From: Pseudomonas asuensis
GTDB taxonomy: Bacteria > Pseudomonadota > Gammaproteobacteria > Pseudomonadales > Pseudomonadaceae
NCBI RefSeq assembly: GCF_014646755.1
Contig: NZ_BMNW01000012.1
Span: forward strand, 45,105-109,104
DNA length: 64,000 nucleotides
Reading direction: 5' to 3'
This document shows, piece after piece, positions 16,846 through 26,934 of this stretch. The notes beneath the pieces were generated by a model, which was given only the letters and a program-made list of their open reading frames with translations, did no database searches and had not been told where the DNA came from. Made by a program: the position numbers and the translations under genes. Position 1 is the stretch's first letter. The number at the start of each line of letters is the position of its first letter.

Positions 16846-18891
16846 ATGTCCGAGCCCCGGAAGATTCTTGTCACTAGCGCCCTCCCCTATGCCAACGGTT
16901 CGATTCACCTTGGCCATATGCTGGAATACATCCAGACCGATATCTGGGTGCGCTTTCAAAAACTGCGTGGTAACCAGTGCATCTACGTTTGCGCGGATGA
17001 TGCCCATGGCTCCGCCATTATGTTGCGTGCTGAGCGTGAGGGCGTTACACCTCAACAGCTGATCGACGGCGTACGCACCGAGCACATGGCGGATTTCGCC
17101 GACTTCTTTGTGGATTTCGATAATTATTACTCGACCCACTCAGAAGAAAACCGTGCGCTGGCAAGCCAGATTTACCTGAAACTGCGCGACGCCGGCCACA
17201 TTGCTACGCGCGCGGTAACCCAGTACTTCGACCCTGACAAGAATATGTTCCTGGCAGATCGCTTCATCAAGGGCACCTGCCCTAAATGCGGCACTGAGGA
17301 TCAGTATGGTGATAACTGCGAGAAGTGCGGCGCCACGTACGAGCCCACGGATCTGATCAATCCTAAATCAGCAATCTCTGGCGCCACGCCTGTCCTCAAG
17401 GAATCTCAACACTTTTTCTTCAAACTGCCTGACTTCGACGCCATGCTTAAAAGCTGGACGCGTAGCGGTGCCTTGCAGGAATCAGTAGCGAACAAAATAG
17501 CTGAATGGCTCGATTCCGGTTTGCAGGAGTGGGATATCAGCCGTGATGCACCCTATTTCGGATTCGAAATCCCTGATGCCCCTGGCAAGTATTTTTACGT
17601 CTGGCTAGACGCGCCGATTGGCTATATGGCCAGTTTCCAGAATCTGATTACCCATCACCCAGAATTGGGGCTTGAGTTCGATGCGTTCTGGGGCAAGGAT
17701 TCAACTGCCGAGCTCTATCACTTTATCGGCAAGGACATCGTCAACTTCCATGCCTTGTTCTGGCCTGCCATGCTGGAAGGCGCAGGCTACCGAAAGCCTA
17801 CCGCTGTCAACGTCCACGGGTACGTTACAGTCAACGGCCAAAAGATGTCCAAGTCGCGTGGTACTTTCGTTAAAGCGCGCACCTACCTTGAGCATCTGTC
17901 GCCTGAGTACCTGCGCTACTACTACGCAGCTAAGTTAGGTCGTGGCGTGGACGACCTTGATCTGAACCTCGAAGACTTCGTCCAGAAGGTCAACTCTGAC
18001 CTAGTGGGCAAGGTTGTCAATATTGCCAGTCGCTGTGCCGGCTTCATTCACAAGGGCAATAACGGTCTTTTGATTGATGCCAACCCTGCACCTGAGCTTT
18101 GGCAAGCCTTTCAGGCTGCTGCTCCCAGCATTGCCGAAGCCTACGAAGGCCGTGAGTTTGGGCGAGCCATGCGTGAGATCATGGCCTTGGCCGACCAGGC
18201 CAACGCCTGGATTGCTGAAAAGGCGCCCTGGGCGCTGGCCAAACAGGAAGGTAAGCAGGATGAAGTCCAGGCAATCTGCGCGCTGGGTATCAACCTGTTC
18301 CGTCAGCTGGTCATTTTCCTGAAGCCCGTACTTCCCAAGCTGGCCCAGGCAGCCGAGACGTTCCTGAATGTTGCTCCGCTGTGCTGGGATGATCTCCCAG
18401 TGGCACTGACTAATCATCAGCTCAACCCGTTTACTCCACTCATGACACGGATCGAATCTGCAAAAGTGACCGACATGATCGAAGCATCAAAAGAAGATCT
18501 GGCTGCTAATAGCACCGCGCCTCAGGCATCCAATAATGGTGAACTGACCAAAGAACCTATTGCAGGAGCCATCGATTTCGATGCCTTTTCCGCTGTAGAT
18601 CTACGAGTGGCTCGTATCGTCAAAGCGGAAGCTGTAGCCGGTGCAGACAAGCTTTTGCAACTTACGCTCGATATTGGCGACGAACTGCGTAATGTGTTTT
18701 CAGGCATCAAAAGCGCCTATGACCCGGCCACGCTTGAAGGTCGCTTAACGCTATACGTCGCTAACCTTGCGCCACGCAAGATGCGCTTTGGTATCTCCGA
18801 AGGCATGGTGTTGGCGGCGGGTCCCGGCGGAAAGGATATTTTCCTTTTGAGCCCGGACGCGGGTGCCTTGCCAGGGCAGCGAGTGAAGTAA
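16846..18891 (+). CDS. metG: methionyl-tRNA synthetase
   Basis: Charges tRNA-Met and initiator tRNA. 681 residues: class I catalytic core with the HIGH-type HLGH motif at residues 24-27 (IHLGHMLEY), zinc ligands CPKC and CEKC in the connective domain, KMSKS near 333, the anticodon-binding helical bundle, and a C-terminal EMAP/tRNA-binding domain (about 580-681) that makes the dimer. Divergent from apbC and closed by its own terminator. Length matches other gammaproteobacterial MetG. Confidence 0.98.
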   Translation: MSEPRKILVTSALPYANGSIHLGHMLEYIQTDIWVRFQKLRGNQCIYVCADDAHGSAIMLRAEREGVTPQQLIDGVRTEHMADFADFFVDFDNYYSTHSEENRALASQIYLKLRDAGHIATRAVTQYFDPDKNMFLADRFIKGTCPKCGTEDQYGDNCEKCGATYEPTDLINPKSAISGATPVLKESQHFFFKLPDFDAMLKSWTRSGALQESVANKIAEWLDSGLQEWDISRDAPYFGFEIPDAPGKYFYVWLDAPIGYMASFQNLITHHPELGLEFDAFWGKDSTAELYHFIGKDIVNFHALFWPAMLEGAGYRKPTAVNVHGYVTVNGQKMSKSRGTFVKARTYLEHLSPEYLRYYYAAKLGRGVDDLDLNLEDFVQKVNSDLVGKVVNIASRCAGFIHKGNNGLLIDANPAPELWQAFQAAAPSIAEAYEGREFGRAMREIMALADQANAWIAEKAPWALAKQEGKQDEVQAICALGINLFRQLVIFLKPVLPKLAQAAETFLNVAPLCWDDLPVALTNHQLNPFTPLMTRIESAKVTDMIEASKEDLAANSTAPQASNNGELTKEPIAGAIDFDAFSAVDLRVARIVKAEAVAGADKLLQLTLDIGDELRNVFSGIKSAYDPATLEGRLTLYVANLAPRKMRFGISEGMVLAAGPGGKDIFLLSPDAGALPGQRVK

Positions 18892-18893
18892 TC

Positions 18894-18920
18894 AAAACGG
18901 CCGCTATATGCGGCCGTTTT
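18894..18920 (+). terminator. terminator of metG
   Basis: Perfect 11-bp inverted repeat AAAACGGCCGC/GCGGCCGTTTT (18894-18904 and 18910-18920) with loop TATAT, directly after the stop codon. Confidence 0.93.
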
Positions 18921-19023
18921 CTTGTAAGTCGTTGGGTAATAACAGCTAAATATTAAGAAGAGACTTGAAAAAGAAGGAGCATTAGTCGCCTAATAATAAA
19001 GCATCTCATTTGCAGGACGAGTA

Positions 19024-20172
19024 ATGTTTAATTCTATGTTGTCTACCAAGCGCTGGCTTGGCCTCCTATCGAGCCTCTCGTTGGCTGCGATCATGTCAAG
19101 CGGCGCTCATGCCGAAACGATCACTGATATCGCGGGCCGCCAAGTAGAAATTCCTGCCAACGTAGACCGTATCCTCTTGGGTGAAGGTCGAATGCTTTAT
19201 GCTCTGGCTCTACTTGAAGGCGACAAGCCACTCGACCGTATTGTAGGTTGGCAAGGCGAACTCACCACCGTGGATAAGCAGGGTTATGCAGCCTATAAGG
19301 CTAAATATCCTCAGATTGACAAGATCCCGACCATTGGCAAAACCTCTGAAGCCAGTGTCAGCGGCGAAAAAGCGATCTCCTTAAGACCCGATATCGCGAT
19401 CTTTGGTATTGCAGGTCATGGTCCAGGTGTTAAGAATGAGTTGGTAGAGCAGCTTCATGCTGCGGGTGTTCCGGTTGTTTTCATTGACTTCCGCCAGCAC
19501 CCCATGCAAAACACTATTCCTAGCATGCGCGTGCTAGGCAAGGCTGTGCATCGGGAGAAACAAGCCGAAGATTACATTGCCTTCTATCAGCAGCATCTGG
19601 ATAGAATCCAGAAGACTGTATCTACTATCCCCAACGATAAGCGCCCTAACGTGTTCATTGAGATGCTAGCAGGCATTTGGCCCGGTGCAGCCTGCTGCCA
19701 TACGGCTGGCAAAGGTAATTTTGGCGAATTTATCGAAGCGGCTGGAGGTAATAATCTGGCAGCGCCCCTACTGCCAGGCGTGATTGGCGACATCAATGCC
19801 GAAACGCTTCTAAGCGTTAACCCTGATATCTATATCGCAAGTGGTACAGCCGATATGACTGCCACCACTAATGGCCTCAAATCAGGGGCCGGTGTTACCG
19901 ATGCCGCTTCGTCAGCCAGCCTGCAAGGGTTGCTTAAGCGTCAGGAAATAGCACCACTCAAGGCTGTGCATGAAGGCCGCACCTATGGTATCTGGCATAA
20001 TTTCTATAATTCGCCTTATAACATTCTGGCCATTGAGGCCTTCGCCAAGTGGTTCTATCCAGAAGCGTTCAAGGATGTCGACCCTAAGCAAACACTGGAC
20101 GAGCTGAACAAGCAATTCCTTCCGGTTGATATCCGTGGCGCCTATTGGACGCAAGCCAAGAGTACTCCATGA
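19024..20172 (+). CDS. Fe3+-siderophore-type ABC transporter, periplasmic binding protein
   Basis: 382 residues with a signal peptide (KRWLGLLSSLSLAAIMSSGAHA, cut near residue 31) and a periplasmic-binding-protein class III fold (PF01497 type). ITDIAGRQVEIPANVDRI begins the fold as in FecB/FhuD-like proteins. A cysteine pair plus histidine (GAACCHTAGKG near residue 225) could bind a metal or disulfide-lock the cleft. Start ATG with AGGACGAG upstream. The stop overlaps the permease start in ATGA. The substrate (ferric siderophore, haem or cobalamin) is unproven, and no TonB-dependent receptor lies nearby. No convincing Fur box in the 100-base leader. Confidence 0.88.
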   Translation: MFNSMLSTKRWLGLLSSLSLAAIMSSGAHAETITDIAGRQVEIPANVDRILLGEGRMLYALALLEGDKPLDRIVGWQGELTTVDKQGYAAYKAKYPQIDKIPTIGKTSEASVSGEKAISLRPDIAIFGIAGHGPGVKNELVEQLHAAGVPVVFIDFRQHPMQNTIPSMRVLGKAVHREKQAEDYIAFYQQHLDRIQKTVSTIPNDKRPNVFIEMLAGIWPGAACCHTAGKGNFGEFIEAAGGNNLAAPLLPGVIGDINAETLLSVNPDIYIASGTADMTATTNGLKSGAGVTDAASSASLQGLLKRQEIAPLKAVHEGRTYGIWHNFYNSPYNILAIEAFAKWFYPEAFKDVDPKQTLDELNKQFLPVDIRGAYWTQAKSTP

Positions 20173-21242
20173 ACGCCAAGCAACCGATTGAGCATCCGGC
20201 CCTGGATGCCTCTCTCTATCACGATTATCACTCGCTCCTGAGTAAGCGACTCCTTATTCTGGCGATCTTTGTAATCGCGATTGGCTGTTCGCTATTGCTG
20301 GACTTTACGCTTGGGCCCGCCGGCCTAAGCGTAAGCGATCTGTGGCAAACTCTGGTTCATCGCGAGTCAGTAAGCCCCAGCCAGGCGGTTATTGTCTGGA
20401 ATATTCGTCTGCCACAAGCGCTCATGGCTGTTTGTGTTGGTGCTGCACTAGGCCTTGCAGGGGCGGAAATGCAGACAATATTAAATAACCCTCTGGCCAG
20501 CCCTTTTACTCTTGGGCTTTCACACGCTGCTGCATTTGGCGCCGCTCTAGCCATCGTACTCGACCTGGGTATCCCGGGCGTACCTAGCGAATGGCTTATC
20601 TCGGTCAATGCTTTTATATTTGTGCTGGCCGCAACCCTGCTGCTCGATGTGGTCGCACGGCTTCGTCAGGCCACGACCAGTGCCATTGTGCTGTTTGGAA
20701 TCGCTTTAGGCTTTACCTTTCAGGCATTGGTATCGCTGGTTCAGTTTGTGGCCAGTGAGGACACGCTTTCCGGGCTTGTCTTCTGGACCATGGGCAGCCT
20801 TGCCCGTGCCACGTGGCTTAAGCTCGGCATTCTGGCGTTAGCACTGGCTATTGCACTGCCTTTATCCTTTCGTCGAGCATGGCAGCTCACAGCCTTGCGA
20901 CTAGGTGAGGACCGCGCAGCCAGCTTTGGTATCAACGTCAAACGCTTGAGATTAGGTACATTGCTAAGGGTCAGTATTCTTACTGCCTTAGCCGTCGCGT
21001 TTGTAGGCACTATTGGCTTTATTGGCTTGGTCGGCCCTCATATCTCTCGCCTGATATTTGGCGAGGATCACCGATTCTATCTACCTGCCAGCGCCTTGGC
21101 GGGTGCACTGATCCTTTCCCTTGCATCCGTGGCTTCCAAGAACCTGCTACCAGGCGTGTTGATCCCGGTTGGTATCGTGACGGCCCTTGTCGGTATTCCC
21201 TTCTTCCTTACAGTAGTCTTGCGTAACAAAGGGGGGCTGTAA
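20169..21242 (+). CDS. FecCD-family ABC permease
   Basis: 357-residue inner-membrane permease of the BtuC/FecCD family with nine or ten helices. Family signatures LGLAGAEMQTILNNPLASPFTLGLSHAAAFGAALA and the coupling-helix segment FVGTIGFIGLVGPHISRLIFG are clear. ATG at 20169 overlaps the stop of the binding-protein gene; a TTG eight codons upstream is in frame but less likely. The stop overlaps the ATPase start in TAATG. A homodimer of this single permease is expected. Confidence 0.93.
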   Translation: MNAKQPIEHPALDASLYHDYHSLLSKRLLILAIFVIAIGCSLLLDFTLGPAGLSVSDLWQTLVHRESVSPSQAVIVWNIRLPQALMAVCVGAALGLAGAEMQTILNNPLASPFTLGLSHAAAFGAALAIVLDLGIPGVPSEWLISVNAFIFVLAATLLLDVVARLRQATTSAIVLFGIALGFTFQALVSLVQFVASEDTLSGLVFWTMGSLARATWLKLGILALALAIALPLSFRRAWQLTALRLGEDRAASFGINVKRLRLGTLLRVSILTALAVAFVGTIGFIGLVGPHISRLIFGEDHRFYLPASALAGALILSLASVASKNLLPGVLIPVGIVTALVGIPFFLTVVLRNKGGL

Positions 21243-22024
21243 TGCATGCACTATCCCTACAGGGCCTGAATGTTGGCTATGGGAAGAAAACAATCATTCA
21301 GGACCTTACCCTTGACGGGATCGCCCATGGCAAGGTAACCGCCTTGCTTGGGCCGAACGGGAGTGGGAAATCAACCCTGCTCAAGGCCATCGCAGGCCTG
21401 ACGCCGGCCAAAGGCACGGTCGAGCTGGATGGAGAAGCACTAACAAGCCTAAGCTTCGCCAAGCGTGCCGAGAAGGTTGTCTATCTTCCTCAAACGCTAC
21501 CCGCCAGCGTCCATCTGCGTGTATACGAATCCCTTTTAGTAGCACGTCGGGCTTCTGGTCAACCGCATGCCCAGGATACTGAGGATGCACTTACCCTGCT
21601 CAGACGTCTCGAAATCGAGCATCTAGGTATGCACTACCTCGATCAGCTCTCGGGGGGACAAAAACAACTGGTAGGTCTTGCACAGGCCCTTATACGTAAA
21701 CCTACCTTGCTCCTGCTTGATGAGCCTCTGAGCGCCTTGGACTTGAATTTCCAGTTCCATGTAATGGACGTGATTGCACAGGAAACACGCCAGCGCAATA
21801 TGGTTACCCTTATCGTATTGCACGATATCAACATTGCCTTGAGGCAGACCGACCATATTGTAATGCTCAAGAATGGCCGGTTAGCCGCTCATGGCACGCC
21901 ACAGAAGGTCATTGATGCAAACAGCCTAGCAGAGGTTTACGGCGTTCGTGCCCGGATTGAATGCTGCTCCAAAGGTCACCCGCAAGTCCTGATTGACGGT
22001 CTTCACAGCACATCGTTGGTCTAG
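21242..22024 (+). CDS. iron-siderophore-type ABC transporter ATPase
   Basis: 260-residue ATPase that powers the permease encoded just upstream. Walker A GPNGSGKST (about residues 39-47), LSGGQKQLVGLAQAL signature, Walker B LLLLDEPLSALD, and the switch His in VLHDINIA. One-base overlap with the permease gene (TAATG) shows tight coupling, and an 8 to 9 bp hairpin follows the stop. FepC/FhuC type. Confidence 0.94.
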   Translation: MHALSLQGLNVGYGKKTIIQDLTLDGIAHGKVTALLGPNGSGKSTLLKAIAGLTPAKGTVELDGEALTSLSFAKRAEKVVYLPQTLPASVHLRVYESLLVARRASGQPHAQDTEDALTLLRRLEIEHLGMHYLDQLSGGQKQLVGLAQALIRKPTLLLLDEPLSALDLNFQFHVMDVIAQETRQRNMVTLIVLHDINIALRQTDHIVMLKNGRLAAHGTPQKVIDANSLAEVYGVRARIECCSKGHPQVLIDGLHSTSLV

Positions 22025-22027
22025 CAA

Positions 22028-22049
22028 CCTGCCGCCGGCTGGCGGCAGG
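22028..22049 (+). terminator. GC-rich hairpin ending the ABC importer operon
   Basis: Perfect 9-bp stem CCTGCCGCC/GGCGGCAGG with loop GGCT, four bases after the stop. It is strong, but only TGTTCATTC follows, so termination may be weak or factor-assisted. Confidence 0.6.
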
Positions 22050-22165
22050 TGTTCATTCATGCGCATATCTCGGATAATAAGCCCCCGTTTGGCTATCCGC
22101 TTTTGTCTGCTGACCATGTTTGAACTTGTTTTTGGCGCTGATTGCGCATTACTAGGTACATGCGC

Positions 22166-23539
22166 ATGAGCCTGATACATGCAATCGACGCACTTCTACC
22201 GCAAACCCAGTGCGGTAAATGCGGACATCCCGGCTGCCTTCCTTATGCCACGTCCATCGCGGCAGGCGAAGCTATTAATAAATGCCCCCCTGGCGGGGAT
22301 GAAACCATCCACGAACTGGCAGAGTTGCTGGGCGTTGAATCAGTACCTCTCGATTCACCCTATCCGCCAACGCCTGCCCAGGTTGCATTTATTCGTGAGG
22401 CGGAGTGTATTGGGTGCACCAAGTGTATACAGGCCTGTCCGGTCGATGCGATCGTAGGCGCGGCAAAGCTCATGCATACGGTTATAGCCGCTGAATGCAC
22501 TGGCTGTGAGTTGTGCATTGCGCCCTGCCCTGTTGACTGCATTGACCTCAATCCATTACCTGTGCAGCCTTCCCGTGAACAGCAACGACAAGATGCTGTT
22601 CACTACCGCCTTCGCTATGAAGCTCGTAATACACGCCTTTCCCGTGAAGAGCAGCGTAAGCAGACTGAGCGGAATGCACGCTTGATACGCTCTAGAGAGG
22701 CAGCTGAAGCGGTTCAAACCGCGACGCCAGTAGATCCTATTCAAGCAGCGATATCGCGCATTAAAACGCAGAAAAACGATTCCACCGATCATGATGCCAT
22801 AATCAAAAAGCTTAAGATCAGTGCATCTACAGCCCAAATGGCACTAAAAAAGACTGAAAAGCAGTTAGCGCAGCGGGCTACACCGCAACTGGAAGAACAA
22901 GTTAAAGTGCTTAAGCAGGCCGCTCAAGCCACTCAATGCGCATTAGACGAGGCGCTTAAGAAAAATCAGAGTCCGGAACAACTTGCAGACACCACAGCAG
23001 CGATAAAGCGCGCAAAAATCAACGCGGCCATGGCTCGTGCTCAACTGAGCAAGGCCGAAAAGGCATTCGGGCACGAGCCAACGCCAGAGCAGCAAGAGCA
23101 GTTGAAAGCACTGCGCGAGTCAGCAGACCATGCTGCAAAAACACTTATAAGCCTTGAGCACCAAAAGCCATCAGCACCTGCAGATGCGTTGAAAAAGGCC
23201 AAACTGGACTTGATAGGCGCACGCGCTGCCCTGCAATCGGCAGAGCGTAATGGTGCAACACACGATGAGCTCGCTTGCCTGCGCCAAGCGCTTCGCCAGG
23301 CTGAGGAGGCCTTGAATGTAGCCGAGGCTACTTCCGACAGGCCTTTACCAGAGCATATTCGCTTGCAAAAAATGCCTGTCGACCTCGTAACACGAACTCT
23401 CAAGACGCAAATTGCCTATGCAAAAGCGGAAGTAAAACGCCTTGAGCGTGAGAATGGTGCTTCCACCGCTGCCTTATTGGATGCACGCAATCACTTGATC
23501 GAGCTTGAAGATAAGCTGTCAGACCATTTGGCTTCGTGA
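22166..23539 (+). CDS. RnfB-like polyferredoxin without membrane anchor, long C-terminal repeat tail
   Basis: 457 residues, over twice the length of RnfB/RsxB. Residues 16-40 carry the RnfB 4Fe-4S motif (Cys16, 19, 24, 40) and 81-122 two ferredoxin clusters ([12 protein letters not shown] and [12 protein letters not shown]). The hydrophobic N-terminal helix of RnfB is missing: the protein begins almost at the Fe-S domain, so it should be soluble. From about 205 to the end lie four degenerate helical repeats of 45-55 residues, each opening with a pattern like A-I-K-K-A-K and rich in Ala, Glu and Lys, reminiscent of the RnfC tail. No rnfA, C, D, G or E is present; nth follows directly. Start ATG 22166 chosen for AGG nine bases upstream. 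Confidence 0.85.
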   Translation: MSLIHAIDALLPQTQCGKCGHPGCLPYATSIAAGEAINKCPPGGDETIHELAELLGVESVPLDSPYPPTPAQVAFIREAECIGCTKCIQACPVDAIVGAAKLMHTVIAAECTGCELCIAPCPVDCIDLNPLPVQPSREQQRQDAVHYRLRYEARNTRLSREEQRKQTERNARLIRSREAAEAVQTATPVDPIQAAISRIKTQKNDSTDHDAIIKKLKISASTAQMALKKTEKQLAQRATPQLEEQVKVLKQAAQATQCALDEALKKNQSPEQLADTTAAIKRAKINAAMARAQLSKAEKAFGHEPTPEQQEQLKALRESADHAAKTLISLEHQKPSAPADALKKAKLDLIGARAALQSAERNGATHDELACLRQALRQAEEALNVAEATSDRPLPEHIRLQKMPVDLVTRTLKTQIAYAKAEVKRLERENGASTAALLDARNHLIELEDKLSDHLAS

Positions 23540-23583
23540 TAACACGCTAGCCCTTACACCGTGAAAGCCGAGCTATTACCACA

Positions 23584-24222
23584 ATGAATGCTGCCAAGCG
23601 TCTGGAAATCTTTCGTCGTCTCCACGAAGACAATCCTGATCCCAAGACTGAGCTGTCTTATACGACACCATTCGAACTGTTGATTGCAGTAATGTTATCG
23701 GCCCAAGCCACTGATAAAGGTGTAAACAAGGCAACTGCAAAGCTATTCCCAATTGCCAACACCCCAGAGAGCATCTATGCCCTAGGTGTAGAGGGGATTT
23801 CCCAATACATCAATACAATTAATTTCTATAACACAAAAGCCAAAAACGTTATCGAAACCTGCCGTATTCTGATTGAACAGCATAACAGCGAAGTACCGCA
23901 AACGCGCGAAGCGCTGGAAGCACTTCCCGGCGTAGGCCGTAAAACTGCAAACGTCATTTTAAATACAGCGTTTCGGCAGTTTGCGATGGCCGTTGACACG
24001 CATATTTTTCGCGTTAGCAACCGGACCAACCTTGCCCCGGGGAAAAATGTGGTTGAGGTGGAGCAAAAGCTGCTCAAGGTGGTTCCAAAGGAATATCTGC
24101 TAGATGCACACCACTGGTTGATTCTGCATGGGCGCTACGTATGCCAGGCGCGAAAACCACGCTGTGGGAGCTGCCGTATCGAAGACTTGTGCGAATACAA
24201 GGCCAAGACATCGGATAATTGA
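23584..24222 (+). CDS. nth: endonuclease III
   Basis: DNA glycosylase/AP lyase for oxidised pyrimidines. 212 residues with helix-hairpin-helix LPGVGRKTANVI, the catalytic Lys in GRKTAN and Asp in VDTHIFRV, and the C-terminal [4Fe-4S] loop Cys-X6-Cys-X2-Cys-X5-Cys (CQARKPRCGSCRIEDLC). It follows the RnfB-like gene by 44 bases, the order seen at PP_1091-PP_1092 in P. putida and at the end of rnf operons elsewhere (recalled). Confidence 0.97.
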   Translation: MNAAKRLEIFRRLHEDNPDPKTELSYTTPFELLIAVMLSAQATDKGVNKATAKLFPIANTPESIYALGVEGISQYINTINFYNTKAKNVIETCRILIEQHNSEVPQTREALEALPGVGRKTANVILNTAFRQFAMAVDTHIFRVSNRTNLAPGKNVVEVEQKLLKVVPKEYLLDAHHWLILHGRYVCQARKPRCGSCRIEDLCEYKAKTSDN

Positions 24223-24264
24223 TTAGTACCGTAACTTTCGAGCGAATCGATTAAAAAAATCTTT

Positions 24265-24293
24265 TTTACGACTCATCACTTTGTCGCTATAAG
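24265..24293 (+). promoter_or_regulatory. candidate sigma-70 promoter of the PA3496-family gene
   Basis: TTTACG (24265-24270), 17-base spacer, TATAAG (24288-24293). Five of six matches in the -10 and four of six in the -35. About 72 bases upstream of the ATG at 24365. Confidence 0.5.
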
Positions 24294-24364
24294 GTGCGCC
24301 AAAAGGCCCGTGTAGCTCCCCGGCTGCACTCGCTCCTTGACCACCCCATGCTAGGAGTTTTCTC

Positions 24365-24544
24365 ATGGCGACTGAGAAAAGTGATATCGAACTTGATGAT
24401 GACTTCGTAGAAACCGAGGGTGACGTTGAGGCTGCTGATGTGCCTGTCAGCAAAACTAACCTGACCAAGCGCCGCTTGATAGATAACATGCTTGAAGAAC
24501 GCCGCTTGAAGCGTCAGATCTCGGAATACGACTTCGACCTGTAA
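24365..24544 (+). CDS. PA3496-family small acidic protein (putative envelope integrity)
   Basis: 59 residues, missed by length-limited gene callers. The N-terminal half is very acidic (DIELDDDFVETEGDVEAADV); the C-terminal half is basic and helical (NLTKRRLIDNMLEERRLKRQ) and ends in EYDFDL. A strong AGGAG site lies seven bases before the ATG, and a 14-bp terminator follows at once. It resembles the small protein encoded after nth in P. aeruginosa (PA3496, recalled), which names a family described as putative envelope integrity. Function is not known from sequence. Confidence 0.85.
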   Translation: MATEKSDIELDDDFVETEGDVEAADVPVSKTNLTKRRLIDNMLEERRLKRQISEYDFDL

Positions 24545-24574
24545 ATAAAAAAGCCCTTTCGGGCTTTTTTATTT
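24543..24574 (+). terminator. bidirectional terminator between PA3496-like gene and argG
   Basis: 14-bp perfect inverted repeat AAATAAAAAAGCCC/GGGCTTTTTTATTT with loop TTTC. It starts in the stop codon of the small gene and also faces the argG end on the minus strand. Confidence 0.93.
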
Positions 24575-24616
24575 GGGCTTGGGAGCTAAAGGCCGCTTGG
24601 GCCTGGAACCTATTCT

Positions 24617-25834
24617 TTAGAACAATTTGCGCCCATTGTTGGCAGCGATGCGCATACGCAATGCGTTGAGTTTGATGAATCCCGCTGCGTCGGCCTGGTT
24701 GTAGGCACCGCCGTCTTCTTCAAACGTGGCAATGTTCGCATCAAACAACGAATCGTCAGATTTGCGTCCTACAACAATCACGTTGCCTTTGTACAACTTC
24801 AAACGGACTACACCGTTTACGTTGGACTGGGAGGCATCGATCATCTGTTGCAGCATTAGACGCTCTGGACTCCACCAATACCCCGTGTAAATCAAGCTCG
24901 CATAGCGAGGCATGAGTTCATCTTTGAGGTGCGCCACTTCACGATCCAGAGTGATCGACTCAATAGCACGGTGCGCCTTAAGCATGATGGTGCCACCGGG
25001 TGTCTCGTAGCAGCCACGAGACTTCATGCCTACATAGCGGTTTTCAACGATATCCAGGCGGCCGATACCGTTCTCACCACCAATACGATTGAGCTCAGCC
25101 AGCACCAGAGCAGGTGTCATGTCCTTGCCATCGATAGCAACGATGTCGCCGGCACGGTAAGTCAATTCGATGTAAGTTGGCTGGTCCGGCGCGGCCTCTG
25201 GGGACTTGGTCCAACGCCACATGTCTTCTTCATGCTCAGTCCATGTATCTTCCAGCACACCGCCCTCATAAGAGATATGCAGAAGGTTAGCATCCATGGA
25301 GTAAGGAGACTTTTTCTTGCCGTGACGCTCAATCGGAATATTGTGCTTTTCAGCATAGTCCATGAGCTTTTCGCGGGACAGGAGATCCCACTCACGCCAT
25401 GGGGCAATGACCTTTACGCCAGGCTTAAGCGCATAAGCACCCAGCTCGAAACGTACCTGGTCGTTGCCTTTGCCAGTTGCGCCGTGGGAGATGGCATCAG
25501 CGCCCGTTTCGTTGGCGATTTCGATCAATCGCTTGGCAATAAGCGGGCGAGCAATTGAGGTCCCTAGCAGATATTCGCCTTCGTATACCGTATTGGCTCG
25601 GAACATCGGATAAACGAAATCGCGTACGAATTCTTCACGCAGGTCTTCAATAAAGACTTCCTTGACGCCTAAAGCCTTGGCTTTAGCGCGAGCGGGCTCT
25701 ACTTCTTCCCCTTGGCCGAGGTCTGCTGTAAATGTTACGACTTCACAGTTATAGGTGTCCTGCAGCCATTTGAGGATCACCGAAGTGTCCAGGCCGCCTG
25801 AATATGCCAGGACTACCTTCTTGACGTCCGTCAT
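24617..25834 (-). CDS. argG: argininosuccinate synthase
   Basis: Joins citrulline and aspartate with ATP to argininosuccinate in arginine synthesis. 405 residues: nucleotide-binding AYSGGLDTS at about 10-18, [15 protein letters not shown], and the expected C-terminal tetramerisation helix. A five-residue in-frame extension upstream has no ribosome site, whereas GGGAG stands eight bases before the ATG at 25834. Neighbours motY, pyrC and rnt match the PA3525-PA3528 order (recalled). Confidence 0.98.
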   Translation of the reverse strand: MTDVKKVVLAYSGGLDTSVILKWLQDTYNCEVVTFTADLGQGEEVEPARAKAKALGVKEVFIEDLREEFVRDFVYPMFRANTVYEGEYLLGTSIARPLIAKRLIEIANETGADAISHGATGKGNDQVRFELGAYALKPGVKVIAPWREWDLLSREKLMDYAEKHNIPIERHGKKKSPYSMDANLLHISYEGGVLEDTWTEHEEDMWRWTKSPEAAPDQPTYIELTYRAGDIVAIDGKDMTPALVLAELNRIGGENGIGRLDIVENRYVGMKSRGCYETPGGTIMLKAHRAIESITLDREVAHLKDELMPRYASLIYTGYWWSPERLMLQQMIDASQSNVNGVVRLKLYKGNVIVVGRKSDDSLFDANIATFEEDGGAYNQADAAGFIKLNALRMRIAANNGRKLF

Positions 25835-25943
25835 GCCACTCGCTCCCACGCATTGCTTAGAAAGAAGATGATTCTACTTGCCAAGCATAGCTATTTACAG
25901 GGGCGCGACACAAGAAGTTGCTCAAGCGACACCCGGTACGCAC

Positions 25944-26894
25944 TTAACTGCTAGGTTTGCCTCCCTGTGAAGCTGTTGCCGGTATAGCGGCAGGCGCTTC
26001 AGCCGGAGCGTCTGTAGAAGACTCAGACTTGGGCTCAGCAGCCACAGGTTCACGAGTAAAAACCATTGAAACCCGTCGATTCTTGGCTCGGTTTGCCTTG
26101 CTGTTATTGGCAACCAAAGGATACTGTTCGCCAAAGAAGCGAATTTCCATCTGCTCTTCAGGCACACCGCTGGCTTTTAGATACTGCATGACAGCCATAG
26201 CGCGTAAGCGCGACTCCTGGCGGTTATCCAGTCGATTACCAGAATTATCCGTAAACCCGGAAATCACCACATGATTGACGGTGGGATCGGCTTTCAGATA
26301 CTGAAGAATAATGTCCAGCTTGTTACGCGCCACCTCATCCAGGTCACTTCCCCCCTTGGGAAAGCCAACCATGGAATGACGAATCTGATCAAAGTTGACT
26401 GGCAAAAGCTTGGCAGCACACAACTGGAAATTCTGATACGCCGACTCAAACTTGGCAGGCAAAATACGAACCTCAAGCGGATCGCCGTTACGACTGCGGG
26501 CTTTAACCAACGGACTACGTCCCTCCATCAACCCGGTCAACAAACGTCGTCCCTGGCTCTCGCTCGTATTGAGCGGAGTAGCCCCGCCTTGAATTCTGAC
26601 AGACCCCAGCGATTCATCGCCACGGCCTGGCTGCCATGGTGTAGCGGCAGCCAACAGGGTTGCAGATCCATGGGAAAGCCAGTTTTCAGACGTTTTAAGC
26701 CTGAAAACAGGTTGCTCTCCGGCGCGACGAACAAACTCGCCCGTGCCAAAGCGTGGTACGTCTTGGGAAAGCCGGCACTCAAACTGGTCGCCCTCCACTT
26801 TCCATCCCGCTTTTTCAATACGGTCCTGGAATGTGATGCCCATTGCCGGCAGGCTGGCCAAGAGCGGTAGAAGGGTCAAGTAACGAAGGCGCAC
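25944..26894 (-). CDS. motY: flagellar motor protein MotY (OmpA-family T-ring component)
   Basis: 316 residues: signal peptide (MRLRYLTLLPLLASLPAMG), an N-terminal MotY domain (about 20-155) that anchors stators in Vibrio, and an OmpA-type peptidoglycan-binding domain (about 165-285) with HVVISGFTDNSGNRLDNRQESRLRA and the closing ANRAKNRRVSMVF. A Pro/Ala/Ser-rich tail ends the protein. It would stabilise the flagellar stator ring at the peptidoglycan. GTG start at 26894 with GGAG seven bases upstream. The place between argG and pyrC is that of PA3526. A sigma-28-like promoter lies upstream. Confidence 0.92.
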   Translation of the reverse strand: MRLRYLTLLPLLASLPAMGITFQDRIEKAGWKVEGDQFECRLSQDVPRFGTGEFVRRAGEQPVFRLKTSENWLSHGSATLLAAATPWQPGRGDESLGSVRIQGGATPLNTSESQGRRLLTGLMEGRSPLVKARSRNGDPLEVRILPAKFESAYQNFQLCAAKLLPVNFDQIRHSMVGFPKGGSDLDEVARNKLDIILQYLKADPTVNHVVISGFTDNSGNRLDNRQESRLRAMAVMQYLKASGVPEEQMEIRFFGEQYPLVANNSKANRAKNRRVSMVFTREPVAAEPKSESSTDAPAEAPAAIPATASQGGKPSS

Positions 26895-26934
26895 AGGGAG
26901 GCTCCGAGTCCAATAGAAGAATCATACCTTCGTG

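Noticed and set aside
18978..19012. AT-rich Fur-like sequence before the iron-type ABC genes
   Set aside because: Only about half of the 19 positions match the consensus.
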